A stretch of DNA of 64,000 nucleotides from Pomacea canaliculata (taxonomy: Eukaryota > Mollusca > Gastropoda > Architaenioglossa > Ampullariidae). Positions 11,642 to 24,835 of the stretch are shown here, piece by piece. The stretch's first letter is position 1. Each line of letters opens with the position of its first letter. The notes under the pieces were generated by a model. That model had not been told where the DNA came from and did no database searches. It saw only the letters and a program-made list of their open reading frames with translations. A program made the translations under genes and the position numbers. The stretch is taken from positions 992,001 through 1,056,000 of the forward strand of contig NC_037595.1 in assembly GCF_003073045.1 (NCBI RefSeq). Reading direction: 5' to 3'.

Positions 11642-14600
11642 ATGAGGGCTGCCTCACACTTCAAATCCTGCAAAATCGCGACAGTCGTCCTTCTTACCGC
11701 CTTGTGTCCGTATGGTAAGAGATGAATAAGTGCTTTTAAACTACTGCCATCACTGTTTTCATCCACCGCAACACGTCTGTCAGTCACTCACATAGGAGAA
11801 ACACGCATCCCGGCTCATCCTAGACACGCATCAACTGTTGTAATGATGTAGTGGAAACACAAATGTTCACGAAGCTAACTTGTCAATAAAACTGTATCAC
11901 ACGAAACATGAGTACAGTTGTATTTGTATGTTGTAACTAACGGTTGTATTGCAGGGAGGTAACATTTGTTTGTTCTCAGTGTCAACACAGTGTCCACAGG
12001 GCTGGCAGGCGTTTGAAGACAGCTGCTACGTTTTCATTATCCAGCCTGTGGCTTGTATGGATGCAGTGGTAATAAACAATCTCTATTGTGTTCTCATCAA
12101 AAGGTCAAAGTAAAGTCAGGCTAAAGAGGTAGAAAGCTTCTTTACCAAGATTTACCCAATTAAAACTACTGGAAACTAGCGCTTGGGTAATGGGGAGAGT
12201 AGGCCTGAGGGCAATGGGAGGGAGGTTTTGTGAGAAGCTGTAGATGACAATTTTCTCTACTATGAACCTATCAAAGTTAGGGTTAGGGTCAATGGTGACC
12301 TTTTCAATATTGTTCTCCGGCCAGTCTGCTTGTTATGTCACCTAGCATGCCATACATTTAAACACTCGTCTGCTTTTTCTGACAGTTTTCTAGTTGAATA
12401 TTTTTTTCTGAGTGTTAGTATCCATAGATGTCATACCACAGCGCTGTGCCTGCTGTGCTCTCACAGATCTTTCTTGTTGCTGTCATCAAATACTGTCGTG
12501 TTTTGCAAACCGACGACACATGGTTAGACCACCAGGGGATTTAATGATGGTTGATTCATACAGAGCTCCTGGGAAACAAGTTTGAACAAAGCCCATCTTA
12601 CGATTTGTTTGTTCTTGTAAAGTCTCCATCTACTTCTGTGACGCACCTTGCAGTCCTCGCCAGCCCTTGTTTTTAATTTGAACCACAAACTAATACAATA
12701 ACCACTAAATGTATAATTCACCACCACAAAATGAGTCTTAACACAGAGTTTTGTAGCAGAGGCTCGGAAATGTCATCAACATTGTGCAGATAGTGAACAT
12801 GAGGTTTCTGAGTCTTCTGTTGGTTTTTTTCTGTCCATGCCGAGCTATTGCAGTAAGACCATCCTAGCTCTGGTGTTTGTTTGACTAACCAGAGAAGGTA
12901 TGAGAAAAACTATCAAACCTGCTTTGTACTTTTGTCATTTGAACTGATATAGGCAGGATGTTTTATTCTACCCCAAAATTTAGTGCAATTTAAATAATTA
13001 GAAGCACCCCTTGCTAAGGAAAAGCTTTGTGGGATGGCAGAAAAACTTTTCATCTGCTTTTCTCAAAATGGCCGCTATTGTACTTGTGAAATTCAAACTC
13101 GTATACTTCATTTAATTTTATGATTACAAGAGCAAATCTTGTATTAAAAGATATGACAAGCATATATTTTTAAAATATCAAAGCCATTTTTGAGTACAGA
13201 CTTATTTAGTGGTCACGGTCCGAAAATAGTAAAGAAGGTGACGATGCTGCTTGTTAATGCTTCATATTTATGATAGCATATAACTTTTAGGGATTTTTTT
13301 ACTGTTGTACTCATTTTATTCTCAAGAAATGTGTAATAATTGTACTATTTTTTCTCTCATTTTGTAATGTAGATTTTTTGCAACAAGTTCGGAGGGAATC
13401 TTGTGGAGATTACATCTGAATCAAAAAACGCCTTTGTTACCAAAATGTTGAACACCACAAATAGTAAGAAACTACAACATTAAATTTCAGATTAAATGCG
13501 AAGCTGAATTTTTAGATAAGGTCTATTATGAGAGCCAAACTGGACAAAGACAAGGACTAAAAAGGCAGGTGCATCCCTGGATTGCAGCAAGTAACAGGCG
13601 GTTAGTGCTGGATGTCGGAGAGTTTTTACTAAGGACTTTATTATTTCCTACTTTCCTCCTGCTGAAGCTGTTCCTAGCACAGACATCATCTACTAGAAAA
13701 CTCGAACACGAAATGTTGATCCGTGTATTTATGACAAGTGAATGGGAGAACTCTAAGCTGACGAACTTGTGCAAGAGAATAATGTGTTGAGTACCATTAC
13801 ACAGTTATGTTTTAATTTAATGTATGAATGTTGTGACACTGCAATACCAACTGAGTGACATCTGACTGCTTGATGCCTTGAAGTGCGCAGCACGTGGCTT
13901 GGCATTCACGACCTCCTACAAGATGGTCAGTGGCAGTACTTCAGCAGTGCCAGACCAGCCACCTTCTTCAAGTGGCCTGAGGGAACTGCCAGTGTCACGG
14001 GACCTGAAGGGTGTGCATACCTGTCCCACCTTGGCTTCTGGACGAGAAGAGGCTGCGCTGGCTGGGGACACAACTTTGTGTGTGAGCAAAAGTAAGTTTC
14101 AAGTCCTTTTAGGCTTAATTCAACTGGAAATGGTGGACCATAGTCATTGCTGTCAATGTACAATTTCAATTTGTCTGGCAAAAGTTCTAGAAAGCACTCT
14201 TCACCATTCTTTTTACCTATGCACAACATCTTTCGTTGTTGTTATGTCTATACAAATATAAAAAAATGGAACCAATAGTGTAAGTGTTCTTTTAATGTTG
14301 TACTGTCTCCCACAGCAGTGACTAAGCAATTATTTTTATTTAAACAACAAACTGATCATAGAATTACAGCTTAATAATATTTTACTATATGTCTATTTGC
14401 TCGTATCTATTTATAACTTCTGTTTGTTTGTCTGTCTGTCAACGTGTCTAGAAATAATAATTGGTGTTTAAAAAAATCCAGTTAATGTTTAGTTGACTGA
14501 AAAGGAAAAGAAAGAAAGCAAAAGTCATTTTCTATCATCCATCTTGTTTTCAGAATATAGGAGGTTGAGTAACTATAAAGAAAAATCCTCGATAACCTCA

Positions 14601-14916
14601 ACGTCCTGAATGATCGCCGTGTAAGTTTGCTTCTTTTGCTCAAAGATTGAATAAATATCACAATGTTTGATGCTAATGTTTAAAGAACCACGTCAGACTA
14701 AATAAATTAGAAGCCAACCTTTTCTTAATCACGAAGTTTTAATGACAATTAGCGCGGATCAACAGCAGATTAAGTACCAAAGGATGTTTGCTTTAAACAA
14801 CTTATGAGTTCTTGGAACAGATAAATGACTGTTAACATAGGTTGCTATGATAGTGCAACTGTAACTAATGTCAACATACCCGTCATTCTGTTCTTTACAG
14901 GCAGGCAGCTCCCTAA
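11642..14916 (+). CDS. CTL-3: secreted C-type-lectin-like protein, sugar motif lost
   Basis: Exons 11642-11714, 11980-12068, 13373-13463, 13884-14091 and 14901-14916 give one 158-residue frame. The signal peptide MRAASHFKSCKIATVVLLTA is followed by CPQGWQAFEDSCYVF, the additional Cys in VACMDAV, FCNKFGGNLVEITSES, WLGIHDLLQDG, GCAYL, GCAGW and VCEQ. The loop that should hold EPN or QPD reads WPEGTASVTGPEG and WND is replaced by WTRR, so the Ca2+/sugar site looks lost while all structural cysteines remain. The short tail exon (KQAAP, stop) follows TTCTTTACAG. The combination suggests a lectin-like fold with a protein-binding or other role (inference). Third member of the CTL-1/2/3 subfamily. 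Confidence 0.88.
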
Positions 14917-15205
14917 CGGCCCTGAAGTCCACTCACGTCTGTACAACACACTTACCTACACTTGAGCTTCTGTAGGGATTATGTCAGATAAGTCTGTTGA
15001 AAATCCTGAACATATTGCCATAAATATTGACATTAAACCTTCTGTCAAGATATACAAGCTACTGGCATCAAGTGTATGGTGCCATGATGCATCCTGTCAC
15101 ACCACCATCAACAGCACTGTGCTCAAACATTCCAGGGACCACGTCGTGCAGCATCTTCACCTGAGGGACAACTAGTCAGTCATCTGTTCAGACGGTTTTG
15201 TTATC

Positions 15206-15211
15206 AATAAA
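15206..15211 (+). promoter_or_regulatory. Poly(A) signal AATAAA of CTL-3
   Basis: AATAAA about 290 bases after the CTL-3 stop, followed within 30 bases by a GT-rich stretch (GGTGTGTATTGTG) typical of a downstream cleavage element. Confidence 0.6.
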
Positions 15212-16010
15212 TGTTATAAAGGTGTGTATTGTGTTACGGTCAAAATCGATGATATCTTTGGTCATTGGTGCTTGTATTTGTCCACATGTTTGCCGTGTTG
15301 TATCTGTCTGTCTGTGTTTTATCGTTGAAGAAAGCAGTTTTTATATAGAATAGACCTAAAGGCATTAAAGCCCCATTAAAAAAGTTTTTCCTAACTTCTG
15401 TCTAGTAAATTCAGCCGTTCTCCAAAATACTGTCATATAATAATAGAAAAATGCATCCCAAGGTTACAATTTATAACAACACATACACATGGTTGAAAAT
15501 AGTATGGTGGATAGTACACTAAGGCAGCCAAGTGATAATCTTTTTATCTACTTCAAGCCCGAACTAGGAATCTACCAGCGACCCTGTTTTATCCGAGTGT
15601 ATTCTACCCGATACATCATCCGGGTACAAAGATACGTAAGAATACAAATATGTTTATTTACTCATGCATACGAATTCTAATCTGTTCTTCCCACACCAAA
15701 TGCCGACTTGCTTATAGCTAATAGCTTATCTTTCTGGGCCTCGTGTTATGTAAGTCATCAGACACTAACGACTGAGGAAAGAGAGGAGATGTTGCGGTAG
15801 GTGAGTCACGTGACAGGGTCGTCAACACCTACCTCGTGCAATGGTGCACCAGATGACAGCAGACCAGAACAACTAATTCCAGCTGTTTGTCAGTCTGTTT
15901 GTTATAATAAACACGTTCCACTCTGGCAGTCTGCCTGTTATGAGCTCAGTATGAAAATGTGCATGCTTGTAAATGTGAGTGTGTGTGTGTGTTTGTAAGT
16001 GTGTGTGTGT

Positions 16011-16062
<52 letters not shown>

Positions 16063-17589
16063 GTGTGTGCGTGTGTTTGTAAGTGTGTGTGTGTTTGTGT
16101 AAGTGTCTGTGTGTGTGTTTGTAAGTGTGTGTGTGTGTGTTTGTAAGTGTGTGTGTGTGTGTTTGTAAGTGTGTGTGTTTGTGTGTGTGTGTGTGTGTGT
16201 AAGTGTGTGTGTTTGTAAGTGTGTGTGCATGTATATTTAGGTGTACTATTTATTTATTGTGTTACTAGCTTCATATTGGTATCATCTGTAAACGTGTATG
16301 TTTGTTTTATTCTGAAGATTGCCAGGCTTTTGAGTATGCAATTTTAAATAACTTGCAAAGACAGCGGTCTCGAGGTAATGTTTATTGCCTGCATTTCAAT
16401 ATACATATAACAGATATATAGTGCAGGTATGCTGAGCTAAACTCTCTCAGAACCTTCCAAAATTAGTAAATGCATTTAGTTTTTAGTTTCTAGTACTCCC
16501 CAAAGTTAAAATATTTAAACAAATAAGAATATCAAAAACATTACAATAAAAATAACCTACGTGATTGCTTCTACTTTCGATTTATTCAGAGCAGATATGT
16601 ATTGATACCTAGATGACAGGAAATAAGTTTTTCTTAAGCTTTGTCGCACAGGATGACCTGCACTTCTGTATCGTTAGCTTTATTATTAGTAACAAAAATA
16701 ACATCGTGTGACTGCTCTTGACCACTTTACTTACGACGCTACTCATAAATTTACTACTTTGCTTGTTCAAAATCACTTCAATTTTAGTTTATTACTAACT
16801 CCACTATGTCTACAAAGATATTTGTTATAAGCTTTGACATGTTACCTCATTATGGCGAGATAAGAAAACAAGAACGTTCCAACGCTTTTTGTTTATTCCG
16901 CTTGTTTACTGCAAAACGACGTATCAGTGTACGTGACGACACACATCAGTACCTGGCACAGAGCGGACTGCTGAGTCGTCCTCCGTAGGAAGAGTGGCCA
17001 ATCAGCGACCGACCTGTGCACACGTGACACAGCAGCGACAAGCACAGCAACGTCGACATGTCACGTCACCTGCCATGGTCAAGCTGCATGTTGTGAGCGA
17101 CGTGTCGATGTTTCCGCTGACAGCAGCAGCTGTACGCTGCGTCATAATTTTATGCCGTAATCAAAGACGTAGATGATGTCGTCACGTTTTGACGTCATCA
17201 AAACAAATGGCTGACTCCAGGGCTCCATCAGAAGGCGGCGCCATTGCAGCACTGGCGTCCCCACCCACCAGTTTGTAGAGCCGTAACTTTCAGTGTAATT
17301 TTTAACATTGTCCTCATGTTTACGATTTCAACAAATGTGTTTACCTGGCGGTGTTGTCCGTTGCAACCAGAAGCCGAACAACAAAACCTGCATTTGACAG
17401 TTTCCGTTCTGTCCAGAGCATAGCGATGTTGACCATGAAGACAGTGCACACGACGCTTGATGACGTCCATGCATCGTTGAACTGTAGCACGTGCTGTCAT
17501 GCATGACCTGCTATGTGGGTTCCTGTCTGTCTGATTGCTTCACCTGCTTATTTCGTCTTAACTTAAAAACAAAGACTTTTCTCTATTTA
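15212..17589. other. CTL-3/CTL-4 intergenic region
   Basis: No exon or recognisable transposon protein. Apart from the GT-rich tandem repeat at 15975-16230 I see only short, unsupported open frames. The sequence at 17590 begins the block shared with the CTL-5 5' flank. Confidence 0.5.
15975..16230 (+). repeat. (GT)n compound microsatellite
   Basis: Long GT runs broken at intervals by AAGTGTGTGTGTGTTTGT-type units, about 255 bases. The antisense frame (Thr/His/Asn only) is a repeat artefact. Confidence 0.95.
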
Positions 17590-17813
17590 AACAAGGCTCG
17601 ACAACACGTTGTAAAATAAAAAGCCAAGGTGGGAAGATATTCCTTGCTTACTGCAGTCTGACAACATTGCCATGGCGAGGTACATCATCGTAAGATAACC
17701 GCCTGTTCCCCGTCACACCTTTATCTGACTCAGCTGCATTCAAAGCTTTAGTTCAAACACCTAATCATAAAGTCAAGTCTTGGTACTGTGTTTTGTGTCC
17801 TGGAGCAGCAAGT

Positions 17814-20800
17814 ATGAGGTCTGAGTTCAGGATAACATCTACATTAGCTACTTTTATTATGTTTATGCTGATGTTTGCACAAGGTAAGACTACAGGTGTA
17901 CTACTATAACGTCTAAAACGTTGTCAATAATGGATTTCAAATACACAAACTGTTAATATTTAGCCTTTCGTTTGTTTAGGGTCAGAATTTAAAAAAAAAT
18001 TGTACCATCTAAACCTATGGTTATTTCTTTATTTTTATTTCATCATCATAATCAACACCTTCAGAGACAGACCAATGAATATGAATTTTATAAGAGGATT
18101 GGCACATAATACAGTCACCATTTTGACCATGAGTTCTAGCCCCGGTGATGAATGTGTCTAGGAAGTAGCTGTAACTTATGTGTAGGTCTTTAAAAAACAT
18201 CTTCCTACAAGTAAATACCTGGTCCAAAAAAGTCTTAAAGTGGGTAACACTTAACTACTTGCTTTTGCATTTCTTATGAATTAGAGTTTGTTTTTTTATA
18301 AACTTTGGCTTTTTTCTAATATTACCCATCTTTCCGTATAGGCTTTGATAGCAACACCAGTTTCCCGGTTGACCCCAGGTCAGCAGTTCACAGTCGCACG
18401 CCGCACGGCCCCGCACCTTCCCACCGCAGACATCTCTCGAGTCACATTATGGATTGACTCTAAATTTTAAAAACCATTTCTAGTCTAAAGCAAAGCCATA
18501 GTATATATTTATAAGTATACAGTCCTTGAAAAAATTCCTGACTGAAGTGTCAGATAGTGTGGACGGTGGATACTGATTGCAGCCCCTGCAAAATATTTTT
18601 ACGAACCCAGAATTTTACTTAGACGATTTTTTTTATTTTCTTATATTTCACTAGAGTAACGAAGTTATTAGTCCACTATAATCCATGTGTGATTTTAATG
18701 TATGTGTTATTCAATTTTGAGTTTTCAGCACCCAATGAAAATGCTATTATTTAATAACTACTGTCTCATTTTAGACATCGATATTGTTCCAATAATGTGC
18801 ACGTTAGCACAGGTAGCTATTTTCACACCTGTATGACACGGCAAGATGATGCCTCTTGTTATTACCCATCCACAGACGCAGATGGCCGCTGTGACAGTGA
18901 CTGGGAACATTTCAATGGAAGCTGCTACAAGTATATTGCACATACAGTCACCTACCCCAGCGCTCTGGTGACACCTTTACTCTTTCACACCTACTTATTG
19001 TGTCGAATGCCGGACTAAACTGAAATATAAAGTGTAGTCAAATAAACTCTCCAATTCAGAGCTAAGAGACTTAGGAAAAATATCTTGAATTTACGTTTAC
19101 TAGTGTAGTTTGAAGTAATAGTTTCATTACAATATATCTATGACATGCGTTTAAGCTTTGAAAGAATTATTAATTCAACTTCTGTTGCAAGACTATTGAC
19201 CTCTATAACTGAACTTTCTCATTTACATCAATCTGTAGTGGTCTCTGTCACATGGCACTGATATATTCGCTAGTAGTGCTTTATAAATAAATATACACAC
19301 CCATCTGAGCTGTTATTTATATGTAAATATATATATAGATTATTAGGATTTCTAAAATGTTGTGTGATAAAGTTTTTGGCGCAGGGTACTTGCAATAAAG
19401 AAGGATATTATCTTCTTGAAATCAACTCTGAAGAAGAAAACACGTTCATTGGTGATTTTATAATTAGACATAAAGGTAAGAACTATGATGTGAGTGTACA
19501 TTAGATACATGAATGTCTAACAGCCTGACACTGCAGGCGAACAACTCGTGCTGGTGGATGGCAGGTGACTAGAGTTTACCTTGCCTGTGACATTTTCATT
19601 ACCTGTATACCTGTCTCAATGTTTTAGACTGCAAGGAATTCTAGGAAAAGCCCATTGGTCTTCTTTTATTATATTTGTCGTCCTTTCTGCCTACATTAGT
19701 GGTTTAGGTGTAGTTTGATATCTTTGCATCAAGCAGGGTCATCTGCACAATACAGTACCTTTCAGACGAGGAAGATAACTAAATAAATACAATGACAACA
19801 ATTTAAATTTTAAAATAAATAGAATTTGAAGAAAAAGAAAACACAAAGCAAATCGAAATTTCCCAACCCACAGTCCGAAAACACAGTTTCTTCCACTGTC
19901 TCGAAATATCCAATGTTCCTTCTGACGATGCAGTTCCCCACAAAGTCTCCACTTGAAAATAACATAAAGTTTACACTCGAAATTAAAACAATAGTCTCCA
20001 CTTGAATTATCACGATAGGCGACTAACCCCAGGCGGATTACGAAGAGCGAAAGAAGAACAAATAAAACAGAAAAACCCTGAACAAACCCGTCTTTAGACA
20101 AATGGCAAGTTCAAAACTTAACTCGTCCCCCCACACTCAAACCAATACCTACTTTAAACTATCTACATCCATAAAATATTCACATATAAATCATACTCAT
20201 CCAATACAGAAATTTCTCCTTTCTTTTAACATTAAAAGCGACTCACTGAAAATTAACACAAATACACACTCATCTCAACAGGTTCAATGTTACACTTATT
20301 TGCTGGAGACAAATGTTGTCAGGGTGTGCACCCAGTGCAGTCAGGACTACAACACCAAGTCTGCTCAGGACTTGTTACAAACAACTCGTCTGCTCAGGAC
20401 GCACTGACAACACCGAGACTTCATTTCTCCCTCCCGTCAAGGAGAAACTCAGTCACAGCAAAACATCAAAACATTTTTTCCTTTGTTCTCTACAAAAACA
20501 GTCTATCAACACTAGTTCATTAAAAAGCAAGGCCGGCCATCACTAGTAAACAGACTGCTGACACTGGCAGACAGACTGCTGACACTGACAGACAGACTGC
20601 TGACACTGACAGACTGCTGACACTGACAGACAGACTGCTGACACAGACAGACTGCTGACACTGACAGACTGCTGACACTGGCAGACAGACTGCTGACACC
20701 GACAGACTGCTGACACTGACAGACAGACTGCTGACATTGACTGACAGACTGCTGACACCGACAGACTACTGACACTGACAGACAGACTGCTGACACAGAC

Positions 20801-23672
20801 AGACTACTGACACTGGCAGACAGACTGCTGACACTGGCAGACAGACTGCTGACACTGACAGACTGCTGACACTGGCAGACAGACTGCTGACACCGACAGA
20901 CTGCTGACACTGACAGACAGACTGCTGACATTGACTGACAGACTGCTGACACCGACAGACTACTGACACTGACAGACAGACTGCTGACACAGACAGACTA
21001 CTGACACTGGCAGACAGACTGCTGACACTGGCAGACAGACTGCTGACACTGACAGACAGACTGCTGACACTGACAGACTGCTGACACTGACACAGACTGC
21101 TGACACAGACAGACTGCTGACACTGGCAGACAGACTGCTGACACTGAGAGACTACTGACACTGACAGACTGACTGACTGACTGACTGCTGACACTGACAA
21201 ACAGACTACTGACACCGACAGCCGCACAAATCGCTGTCTTTCACACCTCCCCCTCCAACTACCTTTCCTGTCCCCTTCCCGGCAGCGAAAGTTAGATTTT
21301 CAATTCTACCATCGGACAGCACCCGGGAGGACGACAGACTTTGTTTATTACTCAACATTCGTAGACACACGGTCTCCTTGTGTCAAATGTAATGGCGACA
21401 ACATCAAAGTGAGGCTCTGTACTCTCAAGGTGTGTGATGGCGTGTGGACAGGAATGAGGCTCAAACACAGCGCTGACATCGTCACCATACTCAACATTTT
21501 CCTGCTGCATCAATCGTGATGAATACCTAGAGTATAATTATTTTAGCAGCATGGAATAAATCCTAATCACTTTTATGTCTTTGTATTATCGATCCACTCT
21601 GTGACATATCACACACAGGTACACAGGTAATGAAAAGTCACCTAGCACAGGCAAGGGGAGCTCTAGTGACCTCCCATTTACCAGCACGAGTTGCTGTCTC
21701 ACAGATAAACCGATAGTTTGTTTTTTAGTTACATTTCTAGCTTCCTTGAGGTGAAATAGATGATGTGTCATTTGTGAGTATTTACTGCACTTCTACAGCT
21801 CGCACTCCTCCTCACTCAGACTGCAGTCAACAGACAACACAGCTGCTGTGTCATTGTTTGTGTCTTTTTAAGTGTCATCCTACCTACAGCTACATATTGA
21901 GACGATGTGTTTTCTCGTGTGACTATGTTTTCAGTATTTCTGAAGGATCCGAAGGCATAGACTCCAAAGAGGAAAACAGTACAAAGAACTACACGTATAA
22001 ACAAACAACTACACGTATAAACAACTACACGTATAAACAAATACACGTATAAACAAACAACTACACGTATACACAAACAACTACACGTATAAACAACTAC
22101 ACGTATAAACAACTACACGTATAAACAAACAACTACACGTATAAACAAACAACTACACGTATAAACAAACAACTACACGTATAAACAACTACACGTATAA
22201 ACAACTACACGTATAAACAACTACACGTATAAACAAACAAATACACGTATAAACAAACAACTACACGTATAAACAACTACACGTATAAACAACTACACGT
22301 ATAAACAACTACACGTATAAACAACTACACGTATAAACAAACAAATACACGTATAAACAAACAAATACACGTATAAACAAACAACTACACGTATAAACAA
22401 CTACACGTATAAACAACTACACGTATAAACAACTACACGTATAAACAAACAAATACACGTATAAACAAACAAACACACGTATACTAACAAACAACTACAC
22501 GTATAAACAACTACACGTATAAACAAACAACTACACGTATAAAACAACTACACGTATAAACAAACAACTACAGGTATAAACAACTACACGTATAAACAAC
22601 TACACGTATAAACAAACAAATACACGTATAAACAAACAACTACACGTATAAACAACTACACGTATAAACAACTACACGTATAAACAAACAAATACACGTA
22701 TAAACAAACAACTACACGTATAAACAAACAACTACACGTATAAACAACTACACGTATAAACAAATACACGTATAAACAAACAACTACACGTATACACAAA
22801 CAACTACACGTATAAACAACACAACTACACGTATACAAACAACTACACGTATAAACAACTACACGTATACTACACAAACAACTACACGTATAAACACAAC
22901 AACTACACGTATAACAACTACACGTATAAACAATTACACGTATACAACAACTACACGTATAAACAAACAACTACACGTATAAACAACTACACGTATAAAC
23001 AAACAACTACACGTATAAACAACTACACGTATAAACAACTACACGTATAAACAAATACACGTATAAACAAACAACTACACGTATACACAAACAACTACAC
23101 CTATAAACAAACAACTACACGTATAAACAACTACACGCCCATTACTGTTGTGGTCTGTTCACAGTTCGCAGTGTGTGGCAAGGAGTGAACGACATTTTTG
23201 CCGAGGGCCACTGGGTGTACAGCAGGACAGGTGGTAATGTGAGCTTCACTCACTGGTACACAGGGGAGCCCAACAATCGAGGCAACGAGGACTGTGCAGA
23301 ATTTGACACCAACAGACTTTGGAACGACATGGCTTGCAATTTGTTACTTCCTTTTATTTGTGAAAATAGTAAGTAGTTTAAATTCATCCATTGAAATTCT
23401 ACAATCATTTGTTCATGAGAGATTTTCTAATGTTCGTTATACTTATCAAGTGATTTATTATTATCTTTATTATGTAATAACCATTACAGTTATCATTATG
23501 TAATGATAATACAATAATTATTAAAGTTATCCACATCAAATGGTCTACTCTTTGCCAAAGTCGGCGAATGATGATACGATTTTGTGCAGTGGGTCAGAAC
23601 CTTTATATCAGCTGACTGTCATCTGTTGCAGACCCATACGCTAAAATTACAGAAAATGTCAAGAAAGAGTGA
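17814..23672 (+). CDS. CTL-4: secreted C-type lectin with EPN (mannose-type) site
   Basis: Exons 17814-17883, 18876-18967, 19385-19475, 23165-23368 and 23632-23672 splice to one 165-residue frame. Signal peptide MRSEFRITSTLATFIMFMLM; CTLD: CDSDWEHFNGSCY, CNKEGYYLLEINSEEE, WQGVNDIFAEG, WYTGEPNNRGNEDCAEF, WNDMAC, ICEN. EPN, the acidic residue in the EDC segment and WND form a full Ca2+ site 2; EPN in this family usually means mannose or fucose-type sugars. The tail exon encodes NPYAKITENVKKE and stop. Intron 3 is 3.7 kb, swollen by two minisatellites. The signal exon is almost identical to that of CTL-5. Confidence 0.92.
20548..21215 (-). repeat. Minisatellite of GACAGACTGCTGACACT-type units
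   Basis: About 670 bases of variable 17- and 21-base units (core CAGACTGCTGACACTGACAG) in intron 3 of CTL-4. Larger segments repeat too, for example 20690-20830 resembles 20885-21030. Open frames of Ser/Val/Cys/Gln on the minus strand come from the repeat. Confidence 0.95.
21990..23138 (+). repeat. Minisatellite of 14/18-bp ACAACTACACGTATAAAC units
   Basis: About 1.15 kb of 14-bp (ACAACTACACGTATAA) and 18-bp (with an extra ACAA) units, about 70 copies, ending 26 bases before CTL-4 exon 4. Each unit carries TACACGTA, a near-palindrome. The matching intron of CTL-5 has only one unit-like stretch. Confidence 0.95.
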
Positions 23673-24234
23673 TAAGATGAGACAATGCCATGCAAAGCTT
23701 TGGAAGAATGAAGCAGGAAAAGCTTCACAAGTTCTCCGTCAGCACCTGATGAAGAACTCTAGTGAATGATGCCCTTGGCTCCACCTGTCTCCAGTAAAGG
23801 CTCTTAGTTCACTTGTTTCTTGCCAAGGCACTTCAATGTTGTTGTACAACTTTACTGTGATTATCGTTTCCTCGTTACATTAAATGTTTCTTTGTGATCT
23901 CACCTTTGTTTGTACGGATTTGTGTGTTGGACATCCCACTTTCTTGTGGCCAGCTTTGTGTGAAGAGAGAACACATCTCATCCCTTTCGTTGCTCATCTT
24001 TTTGTCAGATATCAGCTTAAAGAGTTTAAATACCACACATATCATTACAAACCCATTTACCTTCAACACAATATAATCTACCATTCCCTGGATTTGCGAT
24101 AGAAGCGCAAGAAAGTGTTTATTGAAAACTCAGACAGACTAAGCATTTACGTCTTGACACATCAACAAAGAAGTGTTCTTCCCTATTCGTTTCTGTCAAA
24201 CAAATACATCATACAAACAACTTTTTAAGACACT

Positions 24235-24835
24235 CAAATACACGCATGAAAAAGAGATACCACAGTCGCCAGAAAACGACAACATCAGAGCAGACGACAT
24301 CATAAGCCTCATCAACAAGACCAGGCATGCTTTCAGCAGTCTTCACCACATCTGGAAGTCCAGAGCTCTAACCCTCACCTACAGCAAGACAACATCTTGA
24401 ACACGTGTGAAGGCAGTCCTACTGTATGGCTCTGAAATTTTAACAGTGACAAACACCATCAATAGCAAGCTCCAGACTTTTATCAACCGATGACTGTGAA
24501 TGATATCGCAAAAAAAAAAAATAAAATAAAAAATAAAAAATCTCCAGCAATAGCAAGTTAAAAGAAATGCCACTGGCCAAGACACAAAGAAGCCCACGTA
24601 AAGCTGGATTAGACACGCAAACCACCTGACACCATTGCCAGCAGACACGTGACTGCAACCCTCAGGGGAAGAGGAGAGTTGGGAGACCAAAACAGACTTG
24701 GAAGAGAACAGTAGAGAGCGAGGCACAGGACGTGGGAACCACATGGGCCCAACTGAGGGCCGGGGTAGCCCTATACCGGGTCCCCTGGCAAGGTGTTGTT
24801 GCGGCCCTATGCTCCTCAAAGAAAACCATGAAATA
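24235..24835 (+). mobile_element. Decayed RTE/BovB-like LINE, reverse-transcriptase C-terminus
   Basis: Translation fragments in several frames match the end of RTE-clade polymerases: INKTRHAFSSLHHIWKSRAL (about 24309-24368), VKAVLLYGSEILTVTNTINS (about 24408-24470) and AQDVGTTWAQLRA followed by VVAALCSS near 24725-24820. Stops, frame changes and an A-rich patch at 24505-24540 show it is long dead. It ends with AATAAAACAATC. It lies just after block A and is absent after block B. Confidence 0.8.

Larger units (their letters stand above)
17590..24140 (+). repeat. Duplicated block A containing CTL-4
   Basis: Several stretches match block B (26105-35462) at high identity in the same order: 17590-17960 with 26105-26500, 18030-18460 with 29235-30180, 19500-19700 with 31620-31830, 21240-21950 with 33060-33775, and 23540-24135 with 34860-35460. 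The pair is an old tandem duplication whose introns have since been loaded with different satellites and LINEs. Confidence 0.85.

Noticed and set aside
15946-16230. Thr/His-rich frame on the minus strand
   Set aside because: GT microsatellite.
20512-21227. Long Ser/Val/Cys/Gln open frames on the minus strand
   Set aside because: They are created by the stop-free minisatellite; no splice sites, domain or paralogue in CTL-5.
21816-22970. Tyr/Thr/Cys/Val-rich frames resembling repeats of a structural protein
   Set aside because: Pure translation of the ACAACTACACGTATAA minisatellite.
22000-23130. CRISPR-like array
   Set aside because: Units are contiguous without unique spacers, and the DNA is eukaryotic.
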